A stretch of 64,000 nt of DNA from the NCBI GenBank assembly GCA_016936505.1, contig JAFGXS010000046.1, positions 1 to 64,000 on the forward strand, in the 5' to 3' direction. Below are positions 46,230 through 54,176 of this stretch, piece after piece. The stretch is from Bacteroidales bacterium (GTDB lineage Bacteria; Bacteroidota; Bacteroidia; Bacteroidales; F082). The notes beneath the pieces were generated by a model. The model was given only the letters and a program-made list of their open reading frames with translations. It was not told where the DNA came from and did no database searches. Positions within the stretch are counted from its first letter, which is position 1. The number at the start of each line of letters is the position of its first letter. The position numbers were made by a program, and so were the translations under genes.

Positions 46230-47285
46230 ATGAAAAAACCGAATATCTTACTTCTGCATCAGGGTTATTCATCATTTGTAAAAGCAGATGACGAACTTTT
46301 AAAACCCTATTATTCTGTTTTTTCATACTATATTAAACCTTCCAGAAAACTTTCCGGTTTCCTATACCAACACATAAAATTTCTGCTCTTTTTTGCATTT
46401 AACTTTTACAGGTTTCAACTTATCGTAACCTGGTTTGGCGACTACCATACTTTTTCAGCTGCATTGGTTTCAAAAATCTTCAAACGAAAACATATTGTTA
46501 TTGTTGGCGGCAACGATGCTGTTTCTATTCCTGAAATAAGTTTTGGTCTGTATCACCATCCCGGGATAAGAAGTAAAATGGTAACCCTTGCTTATAAAAT
46601 GGCCGATAAAATTGCAGTTGTAGACGAAAGTCTTATACACGGAGAGAATTATTATGCCAAAGGAAACAACAAAGTAGGACTTGAAAATTTTGTAAAAGGA
46701 ATAAGTAGAAAGTGTGTTGTTATTCCAACCGGGTATGATGCTGAACAATGGAAATGTGATGCAGCACAAAAGAAAAAAAATCAGGTACTTTCAGTTGGTA
46801 TAGTGGATTCAGAGATGCGGGCCAAACTTAAAGGTTTTGACTTAATAACTCAGTTGGCTGAATTGCTACCCAAAATCAATTTTATTTTTATCGGGGTAAC
46901 CAACAATAAATACATCAGCCATTTCAGTAAAAAGCCCAACCTGACAATTATTGAGAATGTTAGTCAAGAAAAGCTAAAAGAGTATTATTGTACTTCGAAA
47001 GTCTATGCACAGTTTTCAATGACCGAAGGATTACCCAATACTTTATGCGAAGCCATGCTTTCCGGATGTATTGCTGTTGGATCAAATGTAAATGGAATTC
47101 CAAAATTAATCAGAAACGATAATTTCATTCTTAAAGAGAAAGATATTGAGAAAGCAAAAAATATAATTCTGAACGCTTTCAGAACCGATCTGTCAGTAGG
47201 TACGGAAAACAGAGATTTCATCCTCAACATGCTCTCAAGTCAAAAAAGACTTTCAGCCTTTCAACAGTTGATCAACTCTTTATAA
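46230..47285 (+). CDS. Glycosyltransferase, GT4-like
   Basis: 351 aa from the ATG at 46230 (MKKPNILLLHQGYSSF); the earlier ATG at 46212 lies inside the promoter-like sequence. GT-B fold: LIVTWFGDYHTFSAALVSKIFKRKHIVIVGGND (first domain), VLSVGIVDSEMRAKLKGFDLITQLAELLPKINFIFIG and the motif VYAQFSMTEGLPNTLCEAMLSGCIAVGSNVNGIP. Sugar and acceptor unknown. At the right end of the surface-polysaccharide neighbourhood. Confidence 0.9.
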   Translation: MKKPNILLLHQGYSSFVKADDELLKPYYSVFSYYIKPSRKLSGFLYQHIKFLLFFAFNFYRFQLIVTWFGDYHTFSAALVSKIFKRKHIVIVGGNDAVSIPEISFGLYHHPGIRSKMVTLAYKMADKIAVVDESLIHGENYYAKGNNKVGLENFVKGISRKCVVIPTGYDAEQWKCDAAQKKKNQVLSVGIVDSEMRAKLKGFDLITQLAELLPKINFIFIGVTNNKYISHFSKKPNLTIIENVSQEKLKEYYCTSKVYAQFSMTEGLPNTLCEAMLSGCIAVGSNVNGIPKLIRNDNFILKEKDIEKAKNIILNAFRTDLSVGTENRDFILNMLSSQKRLSAFQQLINSL

Positions 47286-47583
47286 TCAGACATATTCCTG
47301 ATTAACTTCAGATGATAACTTAAAACAAAATATATCAAACCTGCCTATGTTTCGGTTTCGAAGAGATAAATAACCGTATTGGTTCCTTTCATTCAAATCA
47401 ACATCAAACCCCACAAAACTGGTTATCAAATAACTCAAAATATTACGGTCTAGATAATTAATTTCACTCAAAAGGTATCAGAGAAAAATAAATTTACTAT
47501 GTTTGTGCCCGGATTGTACAAATACATCTTAAAAGCTAATTTATTTGTTCAACCCGATTTGTTTCATTCAATTATTTATTATT
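47286..47583. other. 298-bp gap upstream of the RRM gene
   Basis: No convincing gene. A 61-codon minus-strand frame (47286-47471) starts at TTG and was rejected. The only supported signal is TATGTTTG at 47498-47505, an exact TAnnTTTG -7 box that would start the RRM message near 47511, leaving a leader of about 70 bases. RRM proteins often have long leaders, so post-transcriptional control is possible. Confidence 0.5.
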
Positions 47584-47844
47584 ATGTCAAAAAAATTATT
47601 TGTTGGGAATGTGGCCTGGAGTGCAAGTGAAGATGACTTGCGTAATCTTTTTTCCCAACAGGGTGAAATTGAAGATTTAGTTATCTTAAAAGACAAATTC
47701 ACTCAACGTTCCAAAGGATTTGGGTTTGTAACCTTCGCAAATGATGAAGATGCAAGCAACGCTGTTTCTGAACTTAACGGATATAACCTGAACGGAAGAA
47801 ACCTGGTTGTTAACGAAGCCAGACCTCCAAAAAGAGATCGATAA
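47584..47844 (+). CDS. RNA-binding protein with RRM domain
   Basis: 86 aa from the ATG at 47584 (MSKKLFVGNVAW); the longer frame is rejected because only from here does the RRM begin. Both RNP motifs are present: RNP2 LFVGNV (5-10) and RNP1 KGFGFVTF (about 44-51). The end carries RPPKRDR. Small RRM proteins in bacteria bind RNA in cold adaptation and post-transcriptional control. A single unit, ended by a symmetric terminator. Confidence 0.95.
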   Translation: MSKKLFVGNVAWSASEDDLRNLFSQQGEIEDLVILKDKFTQRSKGFGFVTFANDEDASNAVSELNGYNLNGRNLVVNEARPPKRDR

Positions 47845-47861
47845 GCTAAGTTTTATCAATG

Positions 47862-47896
47862 AAAAAGCTCTTTTGACAATGTCAAAAGAGCTTTTT
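47862..47896. terminator. Bidirectional terminator between RRM and DUF5916 genes
   Basis: Near-perfect stem with A5 and T7 sides (AAAAAGCTCTTTTGA/TCAAAAGAGCTTTTT) and a five-base loop. It ends the RRM gene (plus) and the convergent DUF5916 gene (minus). Confidence 0.9.
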
Positions 47897-47910
47897 TTAT
47901 TTAACCGAGT

Positions 47911-50550
47911 TTAGATACTGAACCGATAAGAAAACTTGATGAGAAATATATTAGTAGGTTTAATGCTACCAAGTCTTTCAAGGTTCTGTGTCAAAACAAA
48001 ATTACCGTCTGAATTTGAATCGGCTTTATTCTGCGACCAAACCAGATAAACCGTTGAACCCGGAACAAACTCCCATCGTAATACCATATTCGACCTGAAG
48101 TTAAATACACTAAAATCAGGATTTGCAAAACTAAAATCGCTCATCCCATTGTTTGTATCATCAATATAATATTCTCCGGCATTTGAATCGTACGAGATCT
48201 GACTTGGATTAAATATTTTAAATTGACTGGCAAAATTACGGTCCTTAAACCCTAAAACTTTCTTAAACCCTGAATAATCTGCTGAAAACAGAAAAGGTTG
48301 CCCCCAATATTCCAGAGAAAGATTAGGTGTAAACGAAACATTAATCCTTATGTCGGCAGAAAATTGCATTTGCGAAAGGTTCGAAACGATATAAGACTGA
48401 TCACTTCCCAGACTGGTAGCATCAATATAAGCCACCCCTCTGTTTTCCTGATAAATTGTAGGACTCAACGATAGTTTAAGATTTGCAAAAGGTTGATACC
48501 CGAAACTAAAATTATAGTAGTGAGCCAACTTTTCGTACTGAAGACCTTTATAATATGAATACTGAACTCCAAAAGTAAATTTCTTTCTTTGGTCAGAATT
48601 GACTGCAAAATAATATTCCATTCCTGGAGGAAGAAGCAAAGCAGGCCCGCCTCTCAATTCGTGCCTTTCAAGCTCATAACCCGAGTGCTGAATGTTCAGA
48701 TCCAGATACCAGTAGTTTTTAAATTGCATTCCAAAATATAAATTCTGGCCTGAATACGTATTCTGGCCTGTAAAATCCCATCCCGACGACTCACTTGCGC
48801 TCACTGCAAAAGTTCTGAAAATACTGAACGGTTCCCAAATTGAATAACGAACCCATGTGCTGTGCTGAATAATATCTGCCAGCTGCATATACCCCTGATC
48901 ATTCAACGAAAGACCCGGGCTCTGCATGTTAGCACGGGCACCATAATACCAGTGTCCGCCACCAATTTTCTCAAACAACACACTGGCTCCGGTTCCACTC
49001 AACATGGTTAATGTGGAATCCACATGACGGGGAGCCCTAATTCTCTGATAATACCTTTGTGGAGCTTCCTGTAAATCCGTAATCGATTCCTTTGTTCCAC
49101 TTACATTACTTCCAATCAGTGTGGCGGCAAAATGTAGCGTTCTTTTTTTCCAGTAATTCTGAAAATCAAGCCCTCCGGTATAGGCCGACTTAGGCAAGAA
49201 CAATAACGTTGAATCATGGATAATTCTGTTGGTTGCTGTTATCATACCTCCCAGAATTGTGTTCCCACCACGCATATCTTTCTGAACCCTGGCATTGAAA
49301 TAATTCGTCAGGGGTTCTACAGGCTGTTTCCATTGTTTGCCCAAACTGTCGATGGTAGCTACTTCTTTGGAAGTAAGACTTTCCATCACCCCAATGGACC
49401 ATCCCTTCTGGGTTTTGCCTGATAATTTGAACGCTCCCAAAATACGAGTTGCTGTAGGAACCTGAGCATATTCATTATCTGTAAGATCAGGATAATAATG
49501 GGGAGGGCGTCCAATTCTTCTGGAATAAAACAAATTATTTCGTGTTCCGCCTCCCATAATTATGGGGAAACTAAAAATATTGCTCCCGGCCACAAAGAAT
49601 GGCCTTTGTTCCTGAAAATATAACTCCAGTGCACTTAAGTTCACCTCAGACGGATCTGCCTCAACTTGTCCAAAGTCAGGATTAATTGTAAAATTTAAAG
49701 TGAGGTCATTTGTTACAGCAATCTTTCCATCCAAACCTGCAGTTGATTTAAAATATCGGGGTTTAGAAAAAGGATCAGTTCCATCCACAGGTGCGGTTTC
49801 CAAACTACTCATCAGATAAGGCATAAAGGCCTTTTCCTTTTTGGGTTTTATACCATCTAAACCCGAAAGGTAGCCATAACTACTCACAAAACCAGGCGCA
49901 TCGCGAGGAATAGGTTGCCAGAAATCCTGCTCCTGATTTCTGAAAATGAACCTTGCCACTTCCATTCCCCATGTCATTTCTTTTTTATTGGCAAAACGAA
50001 GTTGAGATAGCGGTATTTTCATCTCTGCATACCACCCTTTACTGTCTTCCGATGTTTTCACATACCAAACAGGATTCCAGGTCGCGTCAATATTTCCACC
50101 GTCGTTTGTAAACTTCCCGTCCAGTTTTACACCTGAAGCACTGACAATAAAACCAAATGCAGTCCTTTTATCAAAATAACTGTCAATGGAAATTCCGGCC
50201 CAATCACCATCAATATTATCGCGTCGGCTTAATCTTTTTACAATCTTCTGAGGATCAGTATCGAAACACCTGATTGCCACGTAAAGAAAATTATTGTCGT
50301 ATAATATTTTGAAATCAGTATTTTGAGTCGGCTTTTTGCCATTGTAAGGTTGAAACTGTACAAAATCACCTTCCCATTTACCTTCTGTCCATGCTTTATC
50401 GTCCAGCTTACCATCAATATCGGGAGGAAGCCCCGTAAGTCTTTGAGTTTTATAATCCTTGAATTTTGTGGAATCCTGACTGTAAGAAACAGAGGAAACC
50501 AACAACATGCTTACCAATAAAAGTTGAAAAGAAATATATTTTAGTGTCAT
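47911..50550 (-). CDS. DUF5916 exported protein with N-terminal carbohydrate-binding-like domain
   Basis: 879 aa. Signal peptide 1-24 (MTLKYISFQLLLVSMLLVSS). Residues about 40-200 resemble a CBM9-type sandwich (PPDIDGKLDDKAW, FLYVAIRCFD, GDWAGISIDSYFDKRTAFGF); the rest is a long beta-rich domain ending KFSYRFSI, consistent with an outer membrane barrel. DUF5916 is common in Bacteroidota and is sometimes annotated as hydrolase; no catalytic residues can be named. Its substrate is not known, and no SusC/D pair is near. Confidence 0.85.
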   Translation of the reverse strand: MTLKYISFQLLLVSMLLVSSVSYSQDSTKFKDYKTQRLTGLPPDIDGKLDDKAWTEGKWEGDFVQFQPYNGKKPTQNTDFKILYDNNFLYVAIRCFDTDPQKIVKRLSRRDNIDGDWAGISIDSYFDKRTAFGFIVSASGVKLDGKFTNDGGNIDATWNPVWYVKTSEDSKGWYAEMKIPLSQLRFANKKEMTWGMEVARFIFRNQEQDFWQPIPRDAPGFVSSYGYLSGLDGIKPKKEKAFMPYLMSSLETAPVDGTDPFSKPRYFKSTAGLDGKIAVTNDLTLNFTINPDFGQVEADPSEVNLSALELYFQEQRPFFVAGSNIFSFPIIMGGGTRNNLFYSRRIGRPPHYYPDLTDNEYAQVPTATRILGAFKLSGKTQKGWSIGVMESLTSKEVATIDSLGKQWKQPVEPLTNYFNARVQKDMRGGNTILGGMITATNRIIHDSTLLFLPKSAYTGGLDFQNYWKKRTLHFAATLIGSNVSGTKESITDLQEAPQRYYQRIRAPRHVDSTLTMLSGTGASVLFEKIGGGHWYYGARANMQSPGLSLNDQGYMQLADIIQHSTWVRYSIWEPFSIFRTFAVSASESSGWDFTGQNTYSGQNLYFGMQFKNYWYLDLNIQHSGYELERHELRGGPALLLPPGMEYYFAVNSDQRKKFTFGVQYSYYKGLQYEKLAHYYNFSFGYQPFANLKLSLSPTIYQENRGVAYIDATSLGSDQSYIVSNLSQMQFSADIRINVSFTPNLSLEYWGQPFLFSADYSGFKKVLGFKDRNFASQFKIFNPSQISYDSNAGEYYIDDTNNGMSDFSFANPDFSVFNFRSNMVLRWEFVPGSTVYLVWSQNKADSNSDGNFVLTQNLERLGSIKPTNIFLIKFSYRFSI

Positions 50551-50601
50551 TGCCCTTATTTAAATGTCGCGTGCGAAATTAGAATCCCCACCATTATTTA
50601 C

Positions 50602-50694
50602 CTACAGACTTTCGACGACTTGAAGAATCTGGTCGGTGAATGGAGAAACTTCTTCCAATTTTGTAACTATTCCATTATCGATATGACGGATCAT
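50602..50694 (-). other. Possible 30-codon ORF or gene remnant
   Basis: Minus-strand ATG at 50694 reads MIRHIDNGIVTKLEEVSPFTDQILQVVESL to a TAG. The frame has an even protein-like composition and stays open upstream to the terminator (FSVTIVE). It lies between the PlsC terminator and the DUF5916 start. It could be a remnant of a lost gene, a small peptide or chance. Confidence 0.25.
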
Positions 50695-50722
50695 TTCGAC
50701 AATGGTTACAGAAAAAATAAAA

Positions 50723-50744
50723 GAATCCTGATCAATCAGGATTC
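50723..50744 (-). terminator. Terminator overlapping the end of the first PlsC-like gene
   Basis: Stem GAATCCTGA/TCAGGATTC with a TCAA loop, then a T-run on the minus strand. The stop codon of the 50732 gene (TGA) is inside the hairpin, so the last codons double as terminator. Confidence 0.85.
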
Positions 50745-51286
50745 AAATTGTATTTTTCAGGATGTTTGGCGTGGAAATTCCCGTAAAACTTTTCCAATAG
50801 ATGCAAATCCTTTTCATAATCTCCTGAAGGATCCAGCTTTGGGCCAATACCACCCCTCTTCTCCTTATAATCAATAAATGCCATATAAACAGGAACCTCT
50901 GCCGTTGTGGCAATCTGATAAAAACCTTTTTTCCATTTGACAGCTAAAGCACGGGTACCTTCAGGTGTTATCACCAAATTGAAAGTATCATTCCTTTGGT
51001 ACATCTGATTAATCTGCATCAATAAACCTGTGGTTCTGTCATATTTTACAGGAACTCCTCCTAACGCTTTTAACAAGGCTCCCAAAGGCCAGAAAAAATA
51101 CTTCCCGTTGATCATAAATTTCACATCCTGTTTCATAACCCAAAATGCCAGCCTACCAATAACAAAATCCCACAATGAAGTATGCGGTGCAACAATAATT
51201 ACAGACTTATCAATAGGCGAACTGACAGAACTGGTTATTTTCCAACCCAGCATTCTGACCAGAATCAAATGCGCAATCTTGTACAT
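50732..51286 (-). CDS. 1-acylglycerol-3-phosphate acyltransferase-like protein (copy 1)
   Basis: 184 aa. Carries the PlsC/GPAT motifs HTSLWD (H-x4-D catalytic pair) and the TPEGTRA block, plus a GVPVKYDR acceptor-like region. Would acylate lysophosphatidic acid or a related lipid at the membrane. Tandem copy with 51294 (gap of seven bases). Confidence 0.9.
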   Translation of the reverse strand: MYKIAHLILVRMLGWKITSSVSSPIDKSVIIVAPHTSLWDFVIGRLAFWVMKQDVKFMINGKYFFWPLGALLKALGGVPVKYDRTTGLLMQINQMYQRNDTFNLVITPEGTRALAVKWKKGFYQIATTAEVPVYMAFIDYKEKRGGIGPKLDPSGDYEKDLHLLEKFYGNFHAKHPEKYNLNPD

Positions 51287-51293
51287 CCTCTTT

Positions 51294-51863
51294 CTATTGA
51301 TCCGTTTTCTCGTGCTGACTCAGGCTGAATTTCTCCGGAAATTTAGCATGTACTCCCTCGTAAAATTCTTCCATTTTCTTATAATCTTCATTATAATCAC
51401 CCGAGGGAATAAAAACAGGGCCAAATCTTCCTTCTTTCTTTTTATAGTCAAGCGAAGTCATCATAATAGGGACTCCGGCAGTTTGCGCTATATAATAATA
51501 CCCTTTTTTCCAAACTGTGGAAAGCGATCGGGTACCTTCGGGGGTAATAGCAAGGTTCAGAGATTCGCGCTTCTCAAATAAAGAAGCTATAGCTTCCACC
51601 TTATTGGATGTTCCGGTTCTGTCAATGGGAACACCTCCTAAAACCTTTAACACAGGGCCTAAAGGCCAGAAAAACATTTCTTTTTTAATGATTACATTTA
51701 CTTTAACCCCTACCGACATAATACAGAGCATGCCGTAAACGTAATCCCAGTTGGAAGTATGCGGAGCCTCGACAATAACGAGTTTCTTTTGATCAGGAGA
51801 AGGTGTCTCACCAACAATTTTCCAACCTAAAATTTTTAATATAAAACCTGTAAATTTTTTCAT
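51294..51863 (-). CDS. 1-acylglycerol-3-phosphate acyltransferase-like protein (copy 2)
   Basis: 189 aa from the ATG at 51863 (MKKFTGFILKILGW). H-x4-D motif HTSNWD, GGVPIDRTGTS, and the TPEGTRS block. Close to copy 1 (for example both have GWKI, PHTS-WD, KKGYYYIA/KKGFYQIA). Tandem duplication is likely. A -7-like box is at 51867-51874, three bases from the ATG. Confidence 0.92.
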   Translation of the reverse strand: MKKFTGFILKILGWKIVGETPSPDQKKLVIVEAPHTSNWDYVYGMLCIMSVGVKVNVIIKKEMFFWPLGPVLKVLGGVPIDRTGTSNKVEAIASLFEKRESLNLAITPEGTRSLSTVWKKGYYYIAQTAGVPIMMTSLDYKKKEGRFGPVFIPSGDYNEDYKKMEEFYEGVHAKFPEKFSLSQHEKTDQ

Positions 51864-51866
51864 ACA

Positions 51867-51874
51867 CAAAAATA
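51867..51874 (-). promoter_or_regulatory. -7 box directly before the PlsC-like tandem pair
   Basis: Minus-strand TATTTTTG, an exact TAnnTTTG match, ends three bases before the ATG at 51863. As at 46218, this gives a leaderless or nearly leaderless transcript if used. Confidence 0.35.
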
Positions 51875-51920
51875 ATGATTTACTCTTTACATCTATAAAA
51901 CAAGATATTTTGACAATCAT

Positions 51921-51963
51921 AAAAAAACGGCCTCAGTTCTTAAAGAACCTGAAGCCGTTTTTT
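51921..51963 (-). terminator. Terminator of the M13 peptidase gene
   Basis: Long hairpin: AAAAAACGGC with CTCAGTTC pairs with GAACCTGAA and GCCGTTTTTT with one bulge and one mismatch. A T-run follows on the minus strand. Confidence 0.8.
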
Positions 51964-51982
51964 AAACACTCAAAAGCAGAGA

Positions 51983-54028
51983 TTACCAGATTTTCACTCT
52001 GTCATCAGGAGCGATGTATAATTTCTCACCTGCTTTGATATCGAAATCTTTATAGAACACATCCATATTAAATGGAGGAATATTAACCCTTGCTTCTGCT
52101 GGGGAATGCACATCAGTTTTTAAGCGTTTGGCCAGCTCTTTAGGTCGAATGCTTTGTCTCCATATAGTAGCATAGGATAGGAAAAAACGCTGATCTGCAG
52201 TGAACCCTTGAATTGGTTTAGGAGTCTTACCATTCAGAGCACGCATCAATGCGTCATGAGAAATATTTAAACCACCAAGATCAGCAATATTTTCACCCAT
52301 TGTCATTTCACCGTTTACATGCAATGAATCCAGCAAAGTATAATTGTCATATTCTTTGGCTAACTCAGCTGTTTTCTTCGCAAAACGTTCGGCATCTTCT
52401 TTAGTCCACCAATCGTTCATATTGCCTTCTTTGTCGTATTTTCTTCCCTGATCGTCAAAGCCATGGGTCATTTCATGGCCAATTACCACGCCAATAGCAC
52501 CATAGTTTACTGCATCGTCAGCATCTTTGTTAAAGAACGGAGGTTGCAAAATACCTGCCGGGAACACGATTTCGTTATTGGAAGGATTATAATAAGCATT
52601 AACCGTTTGAGGAGTCATACCCCATTCAGATTTATCAACGGGCTTACCTACTTTTTCAAGGTTGTATTCGAAAGAAAATTTGCTGGCATTAACCAAATTC
52701 TGGAAATAATTATCCGGAATAATTTGCAAAGCTGAATAGTCTCTCCATTTATCAGGATAACCAATCTTAACAGTGATCGCTTCCAGTTTTTCCAAAGCCT
52801 TTTCTTTGGTTCCTTCACTCATCCAGTCCAGCTTTTTAATGCGCTCAGCAAAAGCAGCACGGAGGTTCTCAACCAATTCAAGCATACGCTTTTTCGATTC
52901 GGGCGGGAAATATTTTTCTACATAGAGTTTTCCAAGGGCTTCACCCATATTACCTGAAGTTACTCCAAGTACGCGTTTCCAGCGTGGACGCATTTCCTGC
53001 TGACCGGAAAGTGTTTTACCAAAAAAGTCGAACTGTGCTTCAACAAAAGGTTCACTAAGGAAAGGAGCTGCATCATCCAGCATTTTCCATTCCAGATATG
53101 TTTTCCATTGGCTGAGTGGAATTTCTTTCATCAGCTTACTGATTCCTTCAAAGAAACGCAACTGACTTACATTTATATCTCCCGGATTTTTTAAGCCCAA
53201 AGCTGCAAAATAAACTGACCAGTCAAAGTCAGGAGAAATTTTCTCCAGCTGAGCCAGCGGCATTTTATTGTAATTATTTTCAGGAACTCTTCTTTCCAAG
53301 CGGGTAAATGATACTTTAGCCAGTTGAGTTTCAATATCCAGCACTGTGTTCGCAGCTTTCTGTGCTTCTTTTCCTGAATCACCTTTCAGTTCGAACAACC
53401 TGGCAATATACTGTTTGTAAGCCTCTCTGATTTTTTTAATAGGAGCATCATCTTTCAAATAGTAATCCACATCGGGTAATCCGAGTCCGCCCTGATGCAG
53501 GTTGGCAATTTCCATGCTGCTGTTCTTCTCATCTGCACCGGCATAAAAGAAAAACAAAGGATGAACCCTCATGGTATGCAATTTTGCAATCTCAGCATCA
53601 AGTTCTTTTTTTGTCTTGATGTTCTGAATGGTCTGCAATTCTGGTTCAATGGGTTTGATACCTGCTGCATTAATCTGTGCTGTATCCATACCACTGTTAA
53701 AGAAATCTCTGATCTTCTGATCAATACTTCCCATAGGAGCATCTTTCTTCTTGCTGATCTCATCAATCAGATCTTTCAGTTCTTTTTCGTTGTTTTCGTA
53801 CAATACGGTAAAAGCACCGTATGAGCTGTACTCGGGTGGAACCGGATGATCCTTAATCCAGTTACCGTTTACATATTCATAAAAATTGTTACCGGGCAAA
53901 ATATTCTTATCCATATTCGCCGGATTAATCGCTTCATTCATACCTGTCTGCTTTTTTGGTTGCTGATTACATGATCCCAAAGCCCATATCATTGCCAGAG
54001 CCAGCGGGATAGATAAAAGTTTTTTCAT
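51983..54028 (-). CDS. M13 family metallopeptidase lipoprotein (neprilysin-like)
   Basis: 681 aa. Lipobox ALGSC (Cys20), so membrane-anchored on the periplasmic or surface side. Zinc site HEMTH (His518, Glu519, His522) with downstream Glu579 in ENIADLGG, and the substrate-binding NAYYNPSNNEIVFPAGILQPPF region. Typical length for PepO/neprilysin. It would cleave oligopeptides. Single unit with its own terminator. Confidence 0.95.
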   Translation of the reverse strand: MKKLLSIPLALAMIWALGSCNQQPKKQTGMNEAINPANMDKNILPGNNFYEYVNGNWIKDHPVPPEYSSYGAFTVLYENNEKELKDLIDEISKKKDAPMGSIDQKIRDFFNSGMDTAQINAAGIKPIEPELQTIQNIKTKKELDAEIAKLHTMRVHPLFFFYAGADEKNSSMEIANLHQGGLGLPDVDYYLKDDAPIKKIREAYKQYIARLFELKGDSGKEAQKAANTVLDIETQLAKVSFTRLERRVPENNYNKMPLAQLEKISPDFDWSVYFAALGLKNPGDINVSQLRFFEGISKLMKEIPLSQWKTYLEWKMLDDAAPFLSEPFVEAQFDFFGKTLSGQQEMRPRWKRVLGVTSGNMGEALGKLYVEKYFPPESKKRMLELVENLRAAFAERIKKLDWMSEGTKEKALEKLEAITVKIGYPDKWRDYSALQIIPDNYFQNLVNASKFSFEYNLEKVGKPVDKSEWGMTPQTVNAYYNPSNNEIVFPAGILQPPFFNKDADDAVNYGAIGVVIGHEMTHGFDDQGRKYDKEGNMNDWWTKEDAERFAKKTAELAKEYDNYTLLDSLHVNGEMTMGENIADLGGLNISHDALMRALNGKTPKPIQGFTADQRFFLSYATIWRQSIRPKELAKRLKTDVHSPAEARVNIPPFNMDVFYKDFDIKAGEKLYIAPDDRVKIW

Positions 54029-54176
54029 GTGTTAAAAAATTTAATGATAGACTAATAAAAGGGATTGCAACGAAATATTAATCTCAAATGTGTTTTTTGC
54101 CAATTTCTCCTCTTTTGAATTTTGAGAACCGACAAATATATAAAATTGTTCTATTAAGAAAATTTAAATGTCAATA

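Noticed and set aside
47286..47471. Minus-strand frame of 61 codons next to a glycosyltransferase
   Set aside because: It needs a TTG start, has no signal or domain pattern, and lies antisense to the RRM leader.
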